DNA of 64,000 nucleotides. Origin: an uncultured bacterium (GTDB lineage: Bacteria > Planctomycetota > UBA8742 > UBA2392). Under the pieces are notes generated by a model, which had not been told where the DNA came from, ran no database searches, and saw only the letters and a list, made by a program, of their open reading frames with translations. The stretch spans positions 186,001 through 250,000 of the forward strand of contig CALLQI010000022.1 of the NCBI GenBank assembly GCA_938014885.1, given 5' to 3'. Numbering within the stretch: the first letter of the stretch is position 1; each line of letters starts with the position of its first letter. Both the position numbers and the translations under genes were made by a program. Shown piece after piece: positions 60,198-64,000 of this stretch.

Positions 60198-60382
60198 AGG
60201 TTGATGGTCAACGGTTGATGGTCAATGGTTCATGGTCAACAGTTGAAGGACAACGGTTGATGGTCAACGGATACTGCATCAGCCGCAGTTACCATCAACC
60301 ATCAACCATCAACCATCGACCACCAACAATCAACCACCAACCATCGACCATCAACTATCAACCATCGACCATAAACCATCGA
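60198..60382. repeat. Heptad palindromic array C
   Basis: The left arm (60198-60268) has ten 7-nt units such as GGTTGAT, GGTCAAC and GGTCAAT. The right arm (60290-60382) has about thirteen complementary units (AACCATC, CGACCAT and similar). The centre is ATACTGC-atca-GCCGCAGTTAC (60270-60291). It fills the whole space between the RimK-like and GCS2 genes and ends nine bases before the GCS2 start. Confidence 0.85.
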
Positions 60383-60391
60383 CACCCCAAC

Positions 60392-61621
60392 ATGCTCCAT
60401 CTCTGGCAAGGCTACGGCATCGAACTCGAGTACATGATCGTCGATCGTGACTCGCTGGCCGTGCGTCCGATCTCGGACCAGTTGCTCAAAGACATTGTCG
60501 GCGAGATTTCGTCCGACTACGAGGCCGGTGAGGCCGCGTGGTCCAATGAGCTGGTGCTGCATGTGATCGAGTTCAAGACCAACGGGCCCGCCAAAGCGCT
60601 GGATGCGTTGCCGGAGCTTTTCCAGCATCAGGTGGCTCACGCAAACCGCGTGCTTGCCAAGCACAACGCGATGCTGCTGGGCACGGGCATGCACCCGTTC
60701 TTTAACCCGGCCACGGAAACGAAGATCTGGCCGCACGACTATAATGTGGTGTACGAGACTTATAATCGCATCTTCGACTGCCGCGGCCACGGCTGGAGCA
60801 ACCTGCAAAGCACCCACCTGAACCTGCCCTTTGCCGATGATGTCGAGTTCGGCCGGCTGCACGCCGCTGTCCGTTACATCCTGCCGATCCTGCCTGCGCT
60901 TGCGGCCAGCACTCCGGTCGCGGACGGCAAACTCGCCCCTGCACTGGATTTCCGGCTGGTGAATTATGCGGGCAATTCGGCTCGCATCCCGAGTGCGACG
61001 GGCGATGTGATCCCTGAGCCGATCTACGACAAGGACAGCTACTACAACCAGATACTGCAAAAGATCTGGGACGATACCGCGCCCTTTGACCCGGACGGCA
61101 ACCTGCAGGGCGAGTTCGCGAACGCGCGCGGCGCCATTGCCCGCTTCGACCGCATGGCCGTCGAGATCCGGCTGCTTGATATCCAGGAGTGCCCTGAGGC
61201 CGACATCGCCATCGTCGCGCTGGTCACGGCGGCCTTGAAACTCCTCGAGCGCGAAACCTACCGCCCCATGGCCGAGCTGAAGCAGGCGAATACACATGAG
61301 CTGTCGCAGATCCTGCGGCATGCGATGGTGGGTGGCGAATCCACCGTCATCCACGACCGCAAGTATCTGAAGGGCTTCGGTATTGACGCGTCAAGCGCAA
61401 TCGCCGGTGAAGTGTGGGCACATCTGCTTGAAGTAGCCATGCCGCCCAAGGACCCCGCCCGCATGCGCTGGGGCCACGCGCTGGAAGTGATCCTCAAACA
61501 GGGCACGCTGGCAACCCGCCTGCGCAAAGCGCTGGGGGCTGCGCCCGACCGCGGCCGAATGGTCGGCGTGTACACGCAATTGGCCAATTCGCTGCAGCAG
61601 GGGAGACTGTTTGAAGCCTGA
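60392..61621 (+). CDS. Glutamate-cysteine ligase family 2 (GCS2) carboxylate-amine ligase
   Basis: This 409-residue protein starts at ATG 60392, right before the conserved GYGIELEYMIVD, although no ribosome site is visible. Marks of the GCS2 fold are IEFKTNGPAK, LLGTGMHPFF, NLQSTHLNLPF, LPILPALAASTP, and RMAVEIRLLDIQECPEADIA. GCS2 enzymes join an amino group to the gamma-carboxyl of glutamate (or a related acid) with ATP. The frame remains open through array C, which would add a repeated PSTINHR-like N terminus. The amidohydrolase start overlaps its end. Confidence 0.88.
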   Translation: MLHLWQGYGIELEYMIVDRDSLAVRPISDQLLKDIVGEISSDYEAGEAAWSNELVLHVIEFKTNGPAKALDALPELFQHQVAHANRVLAKHNAMLLGTGMHPFFNPATETKIWPHDYNVVYETYNRIFDCRGHGWSNLQSTHLNLPFADDVEFGRLHAAVRYILPILPALAASTPVADGKLAPALDFRLVNYAGNSARIPSATGDVIPEPIYDKDSYYNQILQKIWDDTAPFDPDGNLQGEFANARGAIARFDRMAVEIRLLDIQECPEADIAIVALVTAALKLLERETYRPMAELKQANTHELSQILRHAMVGGESTVIHDRKYLKGFGIDASSAIAGEVWAHLLEVAMPPKDPARMRWGHALEVILKQGTLATRLRKALGAAPDRGRMVGVYTQLANSLQQGRLFEA

Positions 61622-62336
61622 ACTCCCGCGTTACGAGACCTTCCTGATCACCTGCGAGCATGCCAGCAATGCTGTCCCGAAAACATGGGAGCACTGCTTT
61701 GCGGGCCACGGTGCCGTGCTGGAAACACACCGCGCATGGGACCCGGGGGCGGCGCACCTGGCCCGCGCGCTGGGCGTCGCGTTGCAGGTAGCGCCGCGCA
61801 TGGGTGAAGTCACGCGGCTGCTGGTGGACCTGAATCGCCGCGAAGAACACCCCAAAGTGCACTCCGAATTCACGCCCAACCAGGTGAAGGCCCAGCTGGT
61901 TGCTCAGTATCACCGCCCGTGGCGCGAGGCCGTGAAGTCGATTGCGATCGACAGCGCCAAAGCCGGCCGCCCGGTGCTGCACCTTTCATGCCACAGTTTC
62001 ACGCCCGTGCTGGATGGCAAGGAACGACAGGCTGAAATCGGCCTGCTGTATGACCCGGCTCGTCACAGTGAGGCCGCATTCAGCCACGAGCTCCGCAAGC
62101 GGCTGAAGTTCAGCCTGCCCGGCTGGCGCATTCGCATGAACTACCCGTACCGCGGCACTAGCGACGGCGTAACCAGCTGGCTGCGCGAATCGCTGACTGA
62201 CGAGGCATACACGGGAATCGAGATCGAGCTGAACCAGGCCTTCGCCGCCAAACCCGCCAAAGAATGGGCCCACGCCCGCAAGGCACTGACGCACGCGATT
62301 CTTGATCTCACACGCCTTTCCGGCCCGTCGCTGTGA
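61611..62336 (+). CDS. N-formylglutamate amidohydrolase-family protein
   Basis: This 241-residue protein starts at TTG 61611, with GGGGAG upstream, overlapping the GCS2 gene by 11 bases. FGase marks are FLITCEHASNAVP, HRAWDPGAAHLA, VTRLLVDLNRREEHP, VLHLSCHSFTPVLDG (His-x-His region) and YTGIEIELNQAF (Glu). The family hydrolyses N-acyl or amide bonds on glutamate-like compounds, with zinc. Here it may remove a protecting or blocking group from the product of the two ligases. Confidence 0.88.
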   Translation: MKPELPRYETFLITCEHASNAVPKTWEHCFAGHGAVLETHRAWDPGAAHLARALGVALQVAPRMGEVTRLLVDLNRREEHPKVHSEFTPNQVKAQLVAQYHRPWREAVKSIAIDSAKAGRPVLHLSCHSFTPVLDGKERQAEIGLLYDPARHSEAAFSHELRKRLKFSLPGWRIRMNYPYRGTSDGVTSWLRESLTDEAYTGIEIELNQAFAAKPAKEWAHARKALTHAILDLTRLSGPSL

Positions 62337-62433
62337 ATGGCGCAACAGGCGCCGCAAGCTTCGGCTTGTCGTTCCGACGGCATGGGCCTATAGTGCGCGT
62401 AGCAATCCAGAGAAACCTGTTCGGGAGAATCCT

Positions 62434-63282
62434 ATGCGTACGAAGCTGAGTTTGCTGTTGCTGGTGTTGACGGCGTTTGCGGGCAGCGTGGCCGCGCAGG
62501 CCGATGAGATTGCTCGCCTGAAGGCTGAATTGCTGGAGACGCAGCGGGCCGAAGGGAAGCTGCTGCTGGAAAAGACGCACCACCGTGTGCGCGTGCTGTA
62601 CTCGAAGTACGGGTCAGTGCCCAAGAGTGTGTCGAACCGTGACGTGCGCTTCGATGTCAATGAGCTGAAAGGTACTGCCCACACGATCAAGGATGAGGTC
62701 TACAGCACCAACATGGAAAAGGGCGCGCTGATCGCCGAAGAAACCAAGGCCGGAGCAGGCTTCGGGATCGTGGTGTTCTCATGGGCAAAGGGCGAGCCGA
62801 CCTATGCCTGGTATGACACGCTGAAGGCCCTGAAAGACGCGAACAAGCAGTTCCGCTTCGACGGCACGGCGCCGGTCACCGACAAGGGCGAGGATAAGGG
62901 AGAGGGTGAAGCAGATGTGTGGGCGCTGTATCGCAAGGAAGGCCGCAATTGGACCTATGCGATGGCGGCCGACATGAAGTTGAAGATTTCCATCAAGAAC
63001 GTAACAGACGACTCGGCTGATATGGAAACCCAGATGTACGACGCGCAGGGTAATGCCATGGGCGGCCCCAACGTCACCACGATCAAGTTCCAGACGCCGC
63101 AGGGGGGGTGGGGAAACCCGAATGGACCCAAGCCACCTGAACCCAAAGAGCAAAAGGTCAAGTGCAAGGCCGGCGAATTCGACTGCGTCAGCTACGACGA
63201 CGGCAAGACGTGGACGATGAAGAAGTTCCCCGGCATCCTCGTGAAGTCGGAGCACATGGAACTGATCGAGTTCAACGAGTAA
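62434..63282 (+). CDS. Hypothetical secreted protein
   Basis: This 282-residue protein starts at ATG 62434, with GGGAG upstream. The signal peptide (LLLLVLTAFAGSVAAQA) is typical Sec/SPI. A short coiled coil (~22-50, ARLKAELLETQRAEGKLLLEK) is followed by a beta-rich domain with DVWALYRKEGRNWTYAMA and KISIKNVTDDSADMETQMYD. KCKAGEFDCVSYDDGKTWTMKKFPG closes it; its two Cys could form a disulfide. I do not recognise a family. It has its own terminator. Confidence 0.75.
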   Translation: MRTKLSLLLLVLTAFAGSVAAQADEIARLKAELLETQRAEGKLLLEKTHHRVRVLYSKYGSVPKSVSNRDVRFDVNELKGTAHTIKDEVYSTNMEKGALIAEETKAGAGFGIVVFSWAKGEPTYAWYDTLKALKDANKQFRFDGTAPVTDKGEDKGEGEADVWALYRKEGRNWTYAMAADMKLKISIKNVTDDSADMETQMYDAQGNAMGGPNVTTIKFQTPQGGWGNPNGPKPPEPKEQKVKCKAGEFDCVSYDDGKTWTMKKFPGILVKSEHMELIEFNE

Positions 63283-63303
63283 GCAGCCGGCAATCTTCAA
63301 ACC

Positions 63304-63331
63304 AAAGTGCCCGGCAATCGCCGGGCACTTT
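63304..63331. terminator. Bidirectional hairpin terminator
   Basis: AAAGTGCCCGGC (63304-63315) pairs perfectly with GCCGGGCACTTT (63320-63331) around a 4-nt loop. It lies between the convergent secreted-protein and ABC-ATPase genes. Confidence 0.85.
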
Positions 63332-63361
63332 CACGTTCGATCGGGCACTCACGGGGCAAGC

Positions 63362-64000
63362 CTAGACGGCGGCTTCCACGCGCTTGCGGATATCTTCGAT
63401 GTCCGGGTCGGGGATCGCTTCCATCAGGCGCTTCGTGTAGGCGTGCTGCGGATTGCGGTAGATTTCTTCGCTGCTGGCGTACTCCACAATGTGCCCGCCG
63501 CGGTCGAAGTCTTCCTGCTTGATGCCTTCCTGCTTGCCGTCTTCCCACAATTCGCGCAGCGTCTTGCCGGGGCACATGACCGCGATTTCATCGCTGATGA
63601 ACTTCACCACGCTCAAGTCGTGGCTGATGAAGATATACGTCAGGCCGAATTCATCCTGCAGATCCAGCAGCAGGTTCAGCACCCCCGCCTGCACGCTAAC
63701 GTCCAGCGCACTGACGCTTTCGTCGCAAACAATAAACTCGGGCTCCACGGCCAGCGTTCGCGCGATGCCGATGCGCTGGCGCTGCCCGCCTGAAAACTCG
63801 TGCGGGTAGCGCTTCATGTGCTCAGGCAGCAGGCCCACTTTCTCGAGCAGCCAGGCCGCGCGCTCTTCACGCGCGACGCGATTGCCCTGCAGGCCGTGCA
63901 CCAGCATCGGCTCCGTGATCGCGGCCCCCACCGTCATGCGCGGGTTCAAGCTGCTGAACGGGTCCTGGAAAATGATCTGCATCTTGCGGCGCATGGCGCG
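63362..64000 (-). CDS. Oligopeptide/dipeptide ABC transporter ATP-binding protein (5' partial)
   Basis: About 212 residues of an OppF/DppF-type ATPase are present; Walker A lies beyond the right edge. The Q-loop IIFQDPFSSLNPRMTV, signature EFSGGQRQRIGIAR, Walker B FIVCDESVSALDVS and H-loop YIFISHDLSVV are conserved. (In most members the Walker B ends CDEPVSALD; here Ser replaces Pro.) The C-terminal EEIYRNPQHAYTKRLMEAIPDPD is the oligopeptide-specific tail. It powers uptake of peptides with membrane and binding proteins that must lie outside the window. Confidence 0.93.
   Translation of the reverse strand, partial: RAMRRKMQIIFQDPFSSLNPRMTVGAAITEPMLVHGLQGNRVAREERAAWLLEKVGLLPEHMKRYPHEFSGGQRQRIGIARTLAVEPEFIVCDESVSALDVSVQAGVLNLLLDLQDEFGLTYIFISHDLSVVKFISDEIAVMCPGKTLRELWEDGKQEGIKQEDFDRGGHIVEYASSEEIYRNPQHAYTKRLMEAIPDPDIEDIRKRVEAAV

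Noticed and set aside
60198..60382. CRISPR array
   Set aside because: The repeats are 7 nt long, run without spacers, and the two halves are complementary. No cas genes are present.

Overview
The window reads as a GC-rich chromosomal segment of an uncultured bacterium, most likely a member of the Planctomycetota. This is inferred from the style of the RHS-core proteins (NRIYEPSTGRWTTPDPA), the GSDH-PKD-cytochrome c fusion, the SUMF1-type lipoprotein, tandem membrane metallophosphoesterases and the many predicted lipoproteins. There is no 16S rRNA gene to settle taxonomy. Most of the window is ordinary core genome packed tightly, with several convergent gene pairs whose stop codons touch or overlap.

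Layout. 1-9 kb: a surface or secreted carbohydrate locus holding an alpha/alpha-toroid-like protein, an ECF sigma factor and FecR-like anti-sigma pair, a GH44 lipoprotein, and a convergent GSDH/PKD/cytochrome c protein. The first and last of these end in the same Gly-rich, Cys, TM, Arg tail. 9-19.5 kb: epimerase, tRNA-Leu(UAA), a DSD1-fold PLP enzyme, DedA, a TolC-type lipoprotein, NUDIX, a LeuA-like DRE-TIM enzyme, an RDD protein, an odd tRNA-like gene, a TPR/SEC-C protein and a CobW-type metallochaperone. 19.5-25 kb: four tandem paralogous membrane metallophosphoesterases. 25-47 kb: housekeeping genes, including cobalamin adenosyltransferase, MurJ, SfsA, alanine dehydrogenase, GAPDH, tRNA-Ile2(CAU), a secreted alpha/beta hydrolase, a two-repeat basic protein, a 2H phosphoesterase and SMC, followed by an HMG-CoA lyase / enoyl-CoA hydratase pair.

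47.3-57.9 kb is an accessory island. It holds four short orphan RHS 'tip' genes, each followed by one predicted exported or membrane-anchored partner. Three of the four begin with the same ~340 bp module (promoter plus RHS core), and the tips behind it differ. At two copies, in inverted orientation around a truncated tyrosine recombinase, the module is preceded by a 36-bp site with 13-bp inverted arms and a 10-bp asymmetric centre. This looks like a recombinase-linked RHS tip/immunity cassette system, and it is the most interesting object in the window. Two nested decayed insertion sequences (IS630 in IS4) lie in the same island.

58-62.3 kb is a tight operon of a C39-like peptidase, an RLAN/RimK ATP-grasp ligase, a GCS2 ligase and an N-formylglutamate amidohydrolase, which suggests a peptide or amide-bond metabolite pathway. 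The window ends inside an oligopeptide ABC transporter ATPase.

Across the window there are also three large intergenic palindromes (22.4, 34.5 and 60.3 kb). They are built from 7-nt tandem repeats that converge on a related AACTGC core, and I do not recognise them as a described element.
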